Shown: positions 9,687 through 18,602 of the stretch, piece after piece
How the letters are laid out: each line of letters starts with the position of its first letter
How positions within the stretch are numbered: the stretch's first letter is position 1
DNA from: Hyphococcus sp.
Lineage (GTDB): Bacteria; Pseudomonadota; Alphaproteobacteria; Caulobacterales; Parvularculaceae
Direction: 5' to 3'
NCBI GenBank assembly: GCA_021776335.1
Contig: JAJFGB010000002.1
Coordinates: 1-57,223 of the forward strand
Length of the DNA: 57,223 nt
Program-made: the position numbers and the translations under genes
The notes under the pieces: model-generated
The model's database searches: none
Told to the model about the DNA's origin: nothing
What the model saw: only the letters and a program-made list of their open reading frames with translations

Positions 9687-9890
9687 ATGGATGACGACGA
9701 AATAATGCAATCCGAGGCCGAAAGGCGGAAAAACTTGGCTCCCGCGGCTGTTCGTGCGCTCAGAGAAGCTGATCAGCGCCGCCTGGAGGCCGCCAAAAAG
9801 CCAACCGTAAAGGAAGTTGGCGGGCCGAAAGGCGAAGAGCCAACGCGTTATGGTGACTGGGAGCGCAAAGGGCGGGCAGTGGATTTTTGA
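9687..9890 (+). CDS. DUF1674 protein, succinate dehydrogenase assembly factor 4 (SDHAF4)-like
   Basis: A 67-aa protein ending in the family signature: GGPKGEEPTRYGDWERKG, then AVDF. This C-terminal box defines DUF1674, the bacterial counterpart of mitochondrial SDHAF4. That factor binds the FAD-containing SdhA subunit and protects it before complex II assembly. The N-terminal half is a charged helix. The ATG at 9687 (MDDDEIMQSE) is preferred over upstream starts lying in the divergent htpX leader. No sdh genes are in the window, so the function is by family only. Confidence 0.88.
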   Translation: MDDDEIMQSEAERRKNLAPAAVRALREADQRRLEAAKKPTVKEVGGPKGEEPTRYGDWERKGRAVDF

Positions 9891-9896
9891 CCGGCT

Positions 9897-10529
9897 CTAG
9901 CGCCTTGTTTTGCTATCCTGCAACGTTGCAATCGCTACAAAGCGGTCATCGCCTCGGGTCGCGGCATCAAACGGCCAGCATGTCACGAGGGCGATTTGCG
10001 GTGTGCCGCCGTCCGTATAGAGGCCTGATTGATGGGCTTTGACGATGCGGGTTTCAGTGATGGAAAAACGCAGGACCCTGCCATCAGTGTTGGTGATTAG
10101 AATATCATCGCCAGTGACCATGTTTTTTAGAAATCGAAAATGCGTATCGCGATGGGCTGCAATGATTGTGAGGCCAGGCTCGCCCGGCGCTGGCGTTTGC
10201 TCCATCAGCCCAGGACCGAAAGCCATTGCCTCGCCGCTGACACCTGAAAGTACGACAGCGCTTTTTTGAAGGCGGGGCGCTTCGATTTTGAGAACCGGCC
10301 AGACATCTGCCCATGGCCAGGGCTTAACGTTGTCTTTGCCTTCAAGAGTTTTGATCCAGGCGCGTTCCAAAAGAAGCTGTGCCCCAAAGGCCTTAATCTT
10401 TATGCGCGCGCCATCGAAACTGTTGAGCAACCCCATGATCCCAAACGCCGCAGCAAGGGTGCAAAGTGCAAGCCTGCGGGGAGAAGACCGCAGGCTTGCA
10501 CCTTTGTTTCGCGCCGCCCCGGGGATCAA
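9897..10529 (-). CDS. Class GN (Gram-negative) sortase
   Basis: A 210-aa sortase-fold transpeptidase with one N-terminal membrane segment. The catalytic triad is readable: His126 in IIAAHRDTHF, Cys184 in LVTCWPF, and Arg196 in GDDRFVAI. Family knowledge: such sortases in marine Proteobacteria are encoded beside a single VIT/VWA substrate, exactly as here. The only start in register with that operon is TTG at 10529, which overlaps the target gene's stop as TTGA and so suggests translational coupling. A perfect stem-loop (10466-10501) falls within codons 10-21 and may limit expression. No class A-F LPXTG cluster or pilin is nearby. Confidence 0.9.
   Translation of the reverse strand: MIPGAARNKGASLRSSPRRLALCTLAAAFGIMGLLNSFDGARIKIKAFGAQLLLERAWIKTLEGKDNVKPWPWADVWPVLKIEAPRLQKSAVVLSGVSGEAMAFGPGLMEQTPAPGEPGLTIIAAHRDTHFRFLKNMVTGDDILITNTDGRVLRFSITETRIVKAHQSGLYTDGGTPQIALVTCWPFDAATRGDDRFVAIATLQDSKTRR
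10466..10501. repeat. Perfect 14-bp inverted repeat inside the sortase 5' coding region
   Basis: GTGCAAGCCTGCGG at 10466-10479 is perfectly complementary to CCGCAGGCTTGCAC at 10488-10501, with an 8-base loop. On the minus strand it begins 25 bases after the target gene's stop and codes for GASLRSSPRRLALC of the sortase. No T-run follows, so a pure Rho-independent terminator is unlikely. It could be an RNA stem that attenuates transcription or stabilises the upstream mRNA. Confidence 0.85.
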
Positions 10530-12769
10530 CGGGCGTCGCGCTTTGCATCCGCCAGTGAATAGGCTGCTTGCGGACGAAACATCAAAATCAGAAGCAACAA
10601 GGCGAGCGTAAGGAGGCCGGCGCCGCGCATGAGCTTTGTGTCGGCGAGTGTCGCGCCCTGCGGCAGGGCAACGCCAGTTCGCCCCTGTCCCGCCGGCGCC
10701 ATCGCTTCGGCCTCCGCCACGCGGGTTCTGAGTAATGGTGATGCGAGCGCTTCACGCTGTCGCGGCGCAACGTCTTCGCCGAAGACTTTTTCAAACTCCC
10801 AGCCATGAGGCGGGTTGAGCGGAATGTCTGCGTGAGCGATGTTTTCACCGTCAGGGCGCGACGGGGTTACGTCAACCGCGACGAGGCTGGTGAGCCGGCT
10901 AATCAGATTGTGCGCGAGCGCGATGTTAAGAATGTCATTGTCGAGCGCCATGCGATCAACGGTTGGTCGTGTCCGCGCCAGCTCAAGCGCGGCGATCTTT
11001 TTCCGGGCCCAAAGCTTCGATACGCCCTTTCGGTTTGCTGCGCCTTCCAGTGGTAACGCCACTTTCCACGGCGTTTCACCATCGGCGCCGGAAACATGGA
11101 GCGTGCCTTTGATCGTGTCTGCACGCGCGGCGACAACAAGTGTTTCGCCCTTGTAGAGATCGGGGATCGGTGACGGCCAGGTTTCGGCTTGGGCGCCGTC
11201 CGGCCATCGTAACTTCACATTTATGATTGCGGGAGATTCCAATTTTTCAAATAATGCGCTCATGCGTTCGGCAACTTCTGCAACATCGCCGATATGGGTG
11301 AAGGCTCCCTGGCCCAGCTCCGCGGCGCGTGACATGAAATATGAATTTGGCGCCGACCCAATGCCTATCGTGAAAATACGCGCATCGCCACGCTCCGCAG
11401 TGATCGTTTCAAACAGCTGCTGCTCATTGCCGATGGCGCCGTCGGTCAGAAAGACGACCTGCCGCAAATATTTCTGTGACGCGCTGTGATCAACCAGCGC
11501 GGCTTTTAGCGCTGGCAGCATCATCGTGCCGCCATTGGCGGTGAGCGCATCGACATAGTTGAGCGCTGTGCCGATGGTTTCTGCATTCACCGGTCGTGCG
11601 CGTGGAAACAGCTGGTCTGTCTGATCGCTAAATCGAATGATATTGAAGGCATCACCCGGCTGCAGGCGCATTACCGCCATTGCGAGGCTCTTTCGGGCCT
11701 GACGAATGGATGTCCCGCTCATGGATCCGGATGTGTCGACGACGAAGGTGATTTCTCGGGGGGCGGGTTTTGTTGTCGTCTCATAGGAAGGCGGTGTGAC
11801 CATCAATAAAAAATACGGAATTCCCTCAATGGTCTCTTTGAAAAGAGCGGCGCTCGCCGCAGCGCCGTTCTGTGGCAGCCAGACGAGCTCGAAATCACGA
11901 TTTGCCGGCGTTGTTTCTTCTCTCAGGACGAGCGTAGCATGGCGTGTGCCTTGACGGTCGACAGAGATTTTGTGGTAGCTCGACGTAATGTCGCCAAGAG
12001 GAAATCCTGCATCGATGTCAACGCTCAGCGTCACAGGATTAACGACTCCGGCGTCGGGATGAAGCACTGGCGGTTCAATGCGGTCGCGATCCGGCACGGG
12101 ATCAACCGTGCCCCACCCAGCATTGGCGTCAAAGCTTACAGTGTGAGCGATCGCCTGCGGATTAAATCGCGGCGTCACGACCATAGGAAACCGTAGTGAG
12201 AATTTATTGTCTTCGAGTTTAACCGTTTCCTGATATTCGATCTGAACGATAATTGTTTCACCGGGGCCTATATTTGCAACGGCGTTGGTGAAGATATTTG
12301 GGCGCTCCTGTACAAGGAGGCTTGCCTTCTTCCCTGCGCGTTTAGCGGCCTCATAGATTTCCCTGGCCTTTTTCTTTTCCTCAATCTTGCCTTCGATAAA
12401 ATGGTCGCCAATCTGCATTTTCAATGTATCAACGGCGGCCTCATCGGGCAGCGGAAAGACGTAAACACCTTCAACCCAGAGATCGCTGGTGTTTTCAAAA
12501 CGTTGGGTGACGCGCGTGCGTGCGATCGGGCCTGAAACGGAAATGACGACATCGGTCGCCAGGCGCGGGGCCTCGACATAGCGCCCTGGTTCCAGCGACT
12601 CCAATAAAAGCGCGCCTGTTGTCGCTTCGTCAGGCGTGACAAGGCGAGACTCACCTTCAGCATGGGCCGATGAAATGGAAAAAATCGCCACCAAGATGGC
12701 GGCGATTAACAGGCGATCGAGGCATCTAATGACACGATGCGAATATGTTGACAGTAGAATGGCGGACAT
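10526..12769 (-). CDS. VIT/VWA-domain sortase target protein (marine proteobacterial type)
   Basis: A 747-aa envelope protein. A signal peptide near residues 15-37 ends ISSAHAEG. It is followed by a vault/inter-alpha-trypsin (VIT) domain with SVSGPIARTRVTQRFEN, then a von Willebrand A domain with an intact metal site (DTSGSMSGTS). The C-terminus has the sorting signal: LPQGAT about 46 residues from the end, a hydrophobic helix (LLTLALLLLILMF) and a basic tail. This is the known architecture of the sole sortase substrate in many marine Proteobacteria. The ATG at 12769 has GGGAGAG upstream; a TTG 34 codons earlier was rejected. It overlaps the sortase gene by 4 bases. Confidence 0.92.
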   Translation of the reverse strand: MSAILLSTYSHRVIRCLDRLLIAAILVAIFSISSAHAEGESRLVTPDEATTGALLLESLEPGRYVEAPRLATDVVISVSGPIARTRVTQRFENTSDLWVEGVYVFPLPDEAAVDTLKMQIGDHFIEGKIEEKKKAREIYEAAKRAGKKASLLVQERPNIFTNAVANIGPGETIIVQIEYQETVKLEDNKFSLRFPMVVTPRFNPQAIAHTVSFDANAGWGTVDPVPDRDRIEPPVLHPDAGVVNPVTLSVDIDAGFPLGDITSSYHKISVDRQGTRHATLVLREETTPANRDFELVWLPQNGAAASAALFKETIEGIPYFLLMVTPPSYETTTKPAPREITFVVDTSGSMSGTSIRQARKSLAMAVMRLQPGDAFNIIRFSDQTDQLFPRARPVNAETIGTALNYVDALTANGGTMMLPALKAALVDHSASQKYLRQVVFLTDGAIGNEQQLFETITAERGDARIFTIGIGSAPNSYFMSRAAELGQGAFTHIGDVAEVAERMSALFEKLESPAIINVKLRWPDGAQAETWPSPIPDLYKGETLVVAARADTIKGTLHVSGADGETPWKVALPLEGAANRKGVSKLWARKKIAALELARTRPTVDRMALDNDILNIALAHNLISRLTSLVAVDVTPSRPDGENIAHADIPLNPPHGWEFEKVFGEDVAPRQREALASPLLRTRVAEAEAMAPAGQGRTGVALPQGATLADTKLMRGAGLLTLALLLLILMFRPQAAYSLADAKRDAR

Positions 12770-12934
12770 GATGATCTCTCCCGAACGCAACGATTGATGA
12801 TCATCTTTTTGCGGATCATTGCGGCGAGAGCGGCGCCGTGCGGCGGCAATCCGGGGAAGTTTTTCGGTCAACTTTGTGGCCGGAACACTTTGCGGCGGGC
12901 GTTGAAGGTCTGGTTTTCAATCCCTGATTGCGTT

Positions 12935-14656
12935 TTAGTCGTTCTTCCATCCAGTCCAGCCGGGGCCGCGAACGATACGGCCGGGTGTAGCTCCGGTGTG
13001 CTCACCGTCTTTCAGAACATGTTCTCCATTGACAAAAACATGGGTGATGCCTGTCGCCAGCTTATGCGGAGTCGCATAGGTGGCGTGATCCGTAATCGCG
13101 TCGGGATCAAAGATCACAATGTCCGCGTAAAAGTCTTCTTGCAGCCTTCCGCGGTTGCGAATGTTGAGATTTTCGGCGGGAAATGACGTCAAGCGGCGAA
13201 TGGCTTCGGTAAGTGACATCAGATTTTCGTCGCGGGCATATTTGCCAAGCACGCGGGCAAATGTTCCGTATGAGCGCGGATGGGCGCCCGAAAGCAAGAA
13301 AACGCCCTCTGGCGCATAGGCGCCTTCATCGGAGCCAAAACTCATCCAGGGCAGCGCCGCCTTTTTTGCAACATTGTCGTCGGACATCAGGAAATAGACC
13401 GTGTCGACGCGGCTGTCGTCTTCGATCACAAGATCAATCATCGTTTCTGCGGGACTGGTTCCGCGTGTTGTCGCGACCTCAGCCAGAGTTTTGCCGATCA
13501 GGGGTTTGAGCGCCTGGTTTTTAAACCCGATAAACAACACATTCTCGGCGCCGCCAGCGGCGAGGTAGAGATTTTCCCATTCATCGGTCGGCGTTTCGAT
13601 TTCCTGCAGCAGCGTCTCACGAATTGCCGGGTCTTTAAGTCGCGCAATCCATGCGTCATGGCCACCTTCCTGCACCCAGGGCGGCATCGCCGCATCGAGC
13701 CCCGTCGCGCCTGCTGTATAGGTGTACATGTTGGCGCGAATATCGACGCCTGCAGCACGCGCCGCATTCACCTTGGTGATCACGTCATCAAGTTTTGCCC
13801 AGTTTTCTTTGCCTGCTGCTTTCAAGTGATAGATTTCGGCGCCCGCGCCCGTTGCCTCGGCAATCTCCAGAACTTCATCCACGGCTTCCAGTAGCCGTCC
13901 GCCTTCTGAGCGCATGTGGGTAATATATGAGCCGTCATAATCCTCGGCAGTATCAACCAGTGCAATCAGCTCGTCTGTATCGGCATAAAAGGCGGGTGCA
14001 TAGATCAGCGATGACCCGACACCCAGGGCGCCGTCTTTCATCGCGTCGCCAACAAGCGCCTGCATGCGCGCCAGCTCTGCCTGTGTCGGCGGGCGATCTT
14101 CTTCTCCAAGTTCATGGATGCGGATCGTGGTGGCGCCCACAAAAGAGGCGACGTTGGGCGAGACGCCACGGGTTTCAAGGTGATCCAGAAACTCAGCCAG
14201 CGAGGTCCACTCGATATCATATTTGATATCCGCCTGACGGGCGACGGCTTCGGCTTTCATGGCGTCATTCCATGGTCCCATGGACCAGCCCTCGCCAAAA
14301 ACTTCGAGCGTCACCCCTTGTTTGATGTCGGAAAGCCCGCGTCCGTCTTCGAGGAGCGTTACCGGCGCCCAGCTCAGCATATTGATGAATCCGGGCGCCA
14401 CGGCCATGCCGTTGGCGTCAATGATCGTCGCGCTTCGGGATCGATCAAGATCGCCAATGGCGACGATACGATCATCTTTGATCGCAATGTCCCCGGTAAA
14501 AGGTGTGTTGCCGACGCCGTCATAGATAACGCCATTGACGATCAGTGTGTCATAGCTATGGGCGCCGGCGCCTGGCGCTCCCCGTTGATGTTGCGGTGTA
14601 CAGGCCGTTACGGCGAGAGCGATAAAAGCGAAGATGCGAATTGCAATGCAGCGCAT
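12935..14656 (-). CDS. Lipoprotein amidohydrolase, N-acyl-D-amino-acid deacylase-like
   Basis: A 573-aa protein of the amidohydrolase superfamily, D-aminoacylase branch. It starts MRCIAIRIFAFIALAVTACT, a lipoprotein signal with lipobox V-T-A-C, so it is probably membrane-anchored in the periplasm or outer membrane. The family opening YDTLIVNGVIYDG and later YITHMRSEG, IYHLKAAGKEN and SFGSDEGA are present. The usual 'APGFID-x-H-x-H' metal motif is replaced by APGFINMLSWA, so two metal ligands are missing. Either activity is altered or a different ligand set is used. GGAGG lies 7 bases before the ATG at 14656. Substrate unknown; a peptide or N-acyl amino acid is a guess. Confidence 0.8.
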   Translation of the reverse strand: MRCIAIRIFAFIALAVTACTPQHQRGAPGAGAHSYDTLIVNGVIYDGVGNTPFTGDIAIKDDRIVAIGDLDRSRSATIIDANGMAVAPGFINMLSWAPVTLLEDGRGLSDIKQGVTLEVFGEGWSMGPWNDAMKAEAVARQADIKYDIEWTSLAEFLDHLETRGVSPNVASFVGATTIRIHELGEEDRPPTQAELARMQALVGDAMKDGALGVGSSLIYAPAFYADTDELIALVDTAEDYDGSYITHMRSEGGRLLEAVDEVLEIAEATGAGAEIYHLKAAGKENWAKLDDVITKVNAARAAGVDIRANMYTYTAGATGLDAAMPPWVQEGGHDAWIARLKDPAIRETLLQEIETPTDEWENLYLAAGGAENVLFIGFKNQALKPLIGKTLAEVATTRGTSPAETMIDLVIEDDSRVDTVYFLMSDDNVAKKAALPWMSFGSDEGAYAPEGVFLLSGAHPRSYGTFARVLGKYARDENLMSLTEAIRRLTSFPAENLNIRNRGRLQEDFYADIVIFDPDAITDHATYATPHKLATGITHVFVNGEHVLKDGEHTGATPGRIVRGPGWTGWKND

Positions 14657-14846
14657 TGAAACCTCCAGCTGGGGTATTGTATAAGCGGTTGAACGCGGCG
14701 TCCTCTTTGGGGGACCGGTTCGCGTGAAGTATATGAGGTCAAACGCAACTGAGAGTCGTTTCGCGACTTGCCTAATACCGTATTGGCCTGGCAATTACCG
14801 AATTAGTTTTATTCGCAACCGGCAGGCAATCAGTAACTCAAGCAAA

Positions 14847-16178
14847 TCAACGGTAAAAGGCGGTTTCGTTGCCGGCAAACGCCCAAGGCTCCTCCAGGTC
14901 GATGCAGGAAAGAACATCACCACGTGCTTCAATTTTCAAAAACCCAAGATCATCGCCGTCGCGCTTGGGCTGCAGCAATATCACGCCGTTGACTCTGGGG
15001 CCGACAAAATTTGTGCGCAGCTTTTCATAACAATAAAATTCATTGTCACGGGTTTTGTTAAATGGCGCGTTGATGCGCCCCGCGCCTTTTTCAAAAGACA
15101 GAAAATCCTTTGTTGCCGATTTGCGCTCGGATTCTTTCACTGGCGCCAGGCCGATGAGCGCCGGCGTTAGCGAGGGCAGGCGACCGTGCAGAGCGAAGAT
15201 CAGGCGATCAGGATCGATGGCGTCGGCAGCAAGTGCAATGGCGCTGACTTTTGTCGTCGCAGCATTATGGGCCGCATCGGTATACCATGCGCCCTGCACT
15301 GTATCGGGTGTATCAATGAGGGCGGTGCGGCAGGCATTGTCGCCTTTTGCGCGGCGAATGCCCCAGCTGTCGCCGAGTTTGCTAACCCACTTTGCCTGAT
15401 TGTCCTTTGGCAAATAGTCGATAGCACAGCGAGCGCGCCCTGTTTCCGGTGTGATGGTTTTGATCAGTGATGGCGGCGCGTCGAATATTGCTGCGCGGGC
15501 ATAAGGGTTGGAGCGATAGCGCTCGGGCCTCGCCATTGCGGCGGGAGTAGCGCCCAGATCATGTAGGCCGACGTCAAATCCGTCGGCTTCGCCGATGACA
15601 TCGCCAGCATGAACACGAATTTGAACCTCGGCTGCCACGTGATCCGGGCCGCCCAGTTCGGTGAACACGCTAAGGCCGCCTGCGCGCCGCACGATGTCGT
15701 CACTCAAGCGGTTTATGCGGTCATAGTAAAATGATATCGACTCACATGACCGGAAGTGAACAGTCCAGTTCTGCTCCGTAGCGCGGCCGTACGGATCGCG
15801 GTCGATCTTGCGTTCGATGGCAATGATGTCTGCTTTGGCTGGTGCCAGTGCACTGGTTATGCGGCGCTTAAACGCAGTTTCGGCGCGACGGGTATTGATA
15901 CGAATATAAGGCGCCGGCAAAATCTCGCCGGGCGCCGTCACACCGCCGAGTGGCGATACGCTTAAGACGTCTTCGAAATGCGCAAAGGGACCTGAGAGGG
16001 CCGGCTCGCCGATAGCACAGGCCCGCGTCGACATTGGCGCGCCGTCAGTGGCGGCCGCAACGGCGGCGGCTTTTTCAATATAGTGCTTGCCTGCATTCGG
16101 TTTCATAATGACGGCGCCAAAGAGCGTCGCCGTAAATAAAACCGCCGCAAGCCTTGTGTAATAGCCTTCGCGTGACAT
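14847..16178 (-). CDS. Exported protein of unknown function, M23-peptidase-like fold suspected
   Basis: A 443-aa protein with an N-terminal signal or anchor (LAAVLFTATLFGAVIM) and several cysteines fitting a periplasmic location. No family was recognised with confidence. A central block reads SISFYYDRINRLSDDIV, then VQIRVHAGDVIGEADG and FDVGLHDL. This resembles the beta-hairpin core of lysostaphin-type M23 domains ('YxH...VxxGdxIG...fdxxl'), but the catalytic HxH pair is absent. It could be a degenerate M23 scaffold. It is separated by about 190 bases from the lipoprotein amidohydrolase on the same strand, so co-transcription is uncertain. Confidence 0.55.
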   Translation of the reverse strand: MSREGYYTRLAAVLFTATLFGAVIMKPNAGKHYIEKAAAVAAATDGAPMSTRACAIGEPALSGPFAHFEDVLSVSPLGGVTAPGEILPAPYIRINTRRAETAFKRRITSALAPAKADIIAIERKIDRDPYGRATEQNWTVHFRSCESISFYYDRINRLSDDIVRRAGGLSVFTELGGPDHVAAEVQIRVHAGDVIGEADGFDVGLHDLGATPAAMARPERYRSNPYARAAIFDAPPSLIKTITPETGRARCAIDYLPKDNQAKWVSKLGDSWGIRRAKGDNACRTALIDTPDTVQGAWYTDAAHNAATTKVSAIALAADAIDPDRLIFALHGRLPSLTPALIGLAPVKESERKSATKDFLSFEKGAGRINAPFNKTRDNEFYCYEKLRTNFVGPRVNGVILLQPKRDGDDLGFLKIEARGDVLSCIDLEEPWAFAGNETAFYR

Positions 16179-16274
16179 GCGAGATCCCCAATTTCCCCGC
16201 GTCTAAAGTCCTATTTGCGCCCGCGCAAGTCAAGGCGAGCGCATCCCTCAAAATGCAACGTTTGCGGGCGTTCG

Positions 16275-16384
16275 GCGCATTTCCTGAACAGTGCGGCGCG
16301 GTTTTCCGGCAGGAAATGCGCCTAGTATAGTCCTTGGGCGTTTCCAGACGATAAACCGGGAACCACTTTATCTTGGAAGCGCCC
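16275..16384. repeat. Dispersed palindromic extragenic element, copy A
   Basis: Two adjacent palindromic modules. The first, 16275-16321, has perfect 11-bp arms (GCGCATTTCCT and AGGAAATGCGC). The second, 16336-16384, is 49 bp with near-perfect arms starting GGGCGTTTCCA and ending TGGAAGCGCCC. The same two-module structure occurs at 36072-36182, and a diverged single module at 17927-17970. It lies 8 bases past the trkH stop. Confidence 0.85.
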
Positions 16385-16391
16385 GGGCGCG

Positions 16392-17867
16392 CTAATTTCG
16401 CCAGAAGGTGGGTGAAAATAGCACCAGGATGGTAAACAATTCGAGCCGTCCGAGAAGCATGCCCGCAGCCAGGAGGAGTTTTGCAGGGTCTGGTAAGGAG
16501 GCGAAATTCCCGGCTGGCCCGATTGTGTCGCCAAGGCCAGGGCCGACATTGGCGATGGCGCTGCCAGCAGCGGAAAGCGCCGTTAGCGTGTCAAGACCAA
16601 ATCCAGATAACAGCACGGCAAGTGTTGCGAAGGACGCAAAATAGACAAAGAAAAAACTCAAAACAGAAACGAATACATCATCCGTTAACGGACGATTGTT
16701 GTAACGAGCGACGAAAACCCCATTGGGATGGGCGAGGCGGCGAACATAGACGGTCAATGCAGCCAGAGCCACTTGAAAGCGAAAAACTTTCATCCCACAG
16801 GATGTAGATCCGGCGCAGCCGCCGATAAACATAATACAGAAGAAAAACCCGACGGCGAAGGGTCCCCAGGCATTATAATCTGTCGTCGCAAATCCGGTGC
16901 CTGTGATGACAGAGACAACATTGAATACCGCAAGGCGGAATGCTGTGAACAGTGTGATGTCGTCAAACAGCGCCAACACGCGAAACATCATGATCATTGT
17001 TAAAACAGCAACGATCGCGAGAAAGAACTGAATCTGACTGTCAGTAAACAGCCGGCGCCAGGCGCCGCGCAGCAATGCGGCGAGAAAGATACCAAATGGA
17101 AGGCTGCCCATAATCATGAAGATTGTAACGACCATGTCGAGTGGCGCTCGGCCTACAGTCAGGAATGCTTGCAGTGATGCATCTTTGGTCGAAAATCCGC
17201 CAGTTGCGACGGTCGTCATTGCATGATTGAGCGCGTGCCACGCCGGCATGCCGAACGCCCACAGGGACAAAAAACATAGCGCGGTAAAAAGCACATAGAT
17301 CATTGTCAGTGCTAACGAGTACTGTGCTGCGTTCGCGATAAATTTTTCCGTAGTATCCCAGGCTTCGCTTTTGAAGATCTGCATGCCGCCGACTTTCAGC
17401 GCCGGCAATACGGCAAATGCCATGATGATAATGCCGACGCCGCCGAACCATTGCAGCATCGAGCGCCAAAGAAGGGCTCCCGGCGGCGCATCATCGAGAC
17501 CCGTTACCACCGTGGAACCCGTGGTTGTTATACCTGACATTGCCTCGAAAAAAGCGTCGACATAGGAGAGCTGCAAGCCGCCCATGGATAAGGGGATTGC
17601 CGCAAAGATAACCAGCGCCAGCCAGCTTGATGCTGTGAGCAAGAATCCTTGTCGGACATTAAGCGATTCGATTGGTCCCCAACTCGCCGCCGCCGCGCCG
17701 CCGCCAATAAAAACCGCGGCGATTGCACCGATCGCAAAGCCCGCCCAATCGGCGCGATGCACTTCATCCGCCGACGATAAGTCGGCGAGCATCGGGATCA
17801 GCATGGTGAAACCGAGAACTGCGACAAGCGCGCCAGTTACGAGAACGACGGGGCGAAGGGTGAACAT
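16392..17867 (-). CDS. trkH: Trk/Ktr-type potassium uptake channel subunit TrkH
   Basis: A 491-aa polytopic protein of the K+ transporter superfamily with four repeated membrane-pore-membrane units. The four glycine filters can be seen in TTGSTVVTGL, VATGGFSTKD, ITGTGFATTDY and AIANVGPGLGD. Length and order fit TrkH, which works with a cytoplasmic NAD-binding TrkA; no trkA is in the window. The ATG at 17867 begins FTLRPVVLVTGALVAVLGF. The gene is bracketed by copies of a dispersed palindromic element: copy A immediately after its stop and copy C about 60 bases before its start. Confidence 0.95.
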   Translation of the reverse strand: MFTLRPVVLVTGALVAVLGFTMLIPMLADLSSADEVHRADWAGFAIGAIAAVFIGGGAAAASWGPIESLNVRQGFLLTASSWLALVIFAAIPLSMGGLQLSYVDAFFEAMSGITTTGSTVVTGLDDAPPGALLWRSMLQWFGGVGIIIMAFAVLPALKVGGMQIFKSEAWDTTEKFIANAAQYSLALTMIYVLFTALCFLSLWAFGMPAWHALNHAMTTVATGGFSTKDASLQAFLTVGRAPLDMVVTIFMIMGSLPFGIFLAALLRGAWRRLFTDSQIQFFLAIVAVLTMIMMFRVLALFDDITLFTAFRLAVFNVVSVITGTGFATTDYNAWGPFAVGFFFCIMFIGGCAGSTSCGMKVFRFQVALAALTVYVRRLAHPNGVFVARYNNRPLTDDVFVSVLSFFFVYFASFATLAVLLSGFGLDTLTALSAAGSAIANVGPGLGDTIGPAGNFASLPDPAKLLLAAGMLLGRLELFTILVLFSPTFWRN

Positions 17868-17926
17868 CGCTAGATTGCAGCGCTATGGATGGCGCCGCCC
17901 TTTTCCAATGACGATATTGCCGCTAA

Positions 17927-17970
17927 GGCGTTTCGGAGATAAACCGCTCCACACTTTCCTGGAAATGCGC
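17927..17970. repeat. Dispersed palindromic extragenic element, copy C (diverged, single module)
   Basis: GGCGTTTCGGAGATAAACCG with a following CTCCACACTTTCC and GGAAATGCGC aligns with the second modules of the copies at 16336-16384 and 36134-36182. It sits between apaG and trkH and touches the apaG stop codon. Identity is visibly lower than between the other two copies. Confidence 0.6.
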
Positions 17971-18362
17971 TAGTGGATTTGACGCAGTTCATGCGGGCTG
18001 TCGAGAGAGAAGGCTGGAATCTCGACATCGAAACTGCCGCCATCCGGGGTCTCCATTCCATAACTGCCGACCATCAGCCCAGATGGTGTTGAGAGCGGCG
18101 CCCCGGAAGTATATTCAAAGCCTTCGCCGGGGCGTATGATTGGTTGTTCGCCGACAACGCCATCGCCTGCAACTTCGTCAGTAACGCCGCGCGCATCGGT
18201 GATTTGCCAATGACGGGTGCGCAGCCGGACTGCCTCAGCAGACTCATTGTCGATACGCACGGTGTAGGCCCAGACATAGCGCGGCTCGTCCGGATCAGAC
18301 TGATCTTCCAGATAGCTTGGGCTGACGCTGACCCGAATACCTTGCGTAATGCTTTCATACAT
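17970..18362 (-). CDS. apaG: ApaG domain protein
   Basis: A protein of 130 aa from the ATG at 18362 ([18 protein letters not shown]), the family's usual N-terminus and length. The ApaG core is clear: [51 protein letters not shown], and [12 protein letters not shown] with [10 protein letters not shown]. This is a single fibronectin-III-like beta domain, linked genetically to Co2+/Mg2+ efflux in enteric bacteria; its biochemical role is unsettled. An ATG at 18431, with its own GGGAG site, would add 23 basic Gly/Ser/Lys-rich residues. Both starts have good ribosome sites, so two forms are possible. Confidence 0.93.
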   Translation of the reverse strand: MYESITQGIRVSVSPSYLEDQSDPDEPRYVWAYTVRIDNESAEAVRLRTRHWQITDARGVTDEVAGDGVVGEQPIIRPGEGFEYTSGAPLSTPSGLMVGSYGMETPDGGSFDVEIPAFSLDSPHELRQIH

Positions 18363-18602
18363 CGTCTTACTCCGCCCGCTGTTACGATGGCCGCTTTTTT
18401 TCTGTCCGCTCTTGCCTTGCTCGCGTGCCATGGGACGCTCCCTAATAAGGGTTAGATTGACTGCAATTGCGTTTGATTTTAGGCCGCGTTGTCGGCAAAG
18501 GCCAGACGGCTGTTAAAATTCTATGCTCTGGGGAAAAGCAACTGAGGATTTCGCGCTGTCGAGTCTTTTCCTGCGTGGGGCCTTGCGTATCGCCGCCGGC
18601 CC

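Noticed and set aside
12770-12871. TTG-started longer form of the sortase target
   Set aside because: It would place 34 charged residues before the signal peptide; ATG 12769 has a strong GGGAGAG site.
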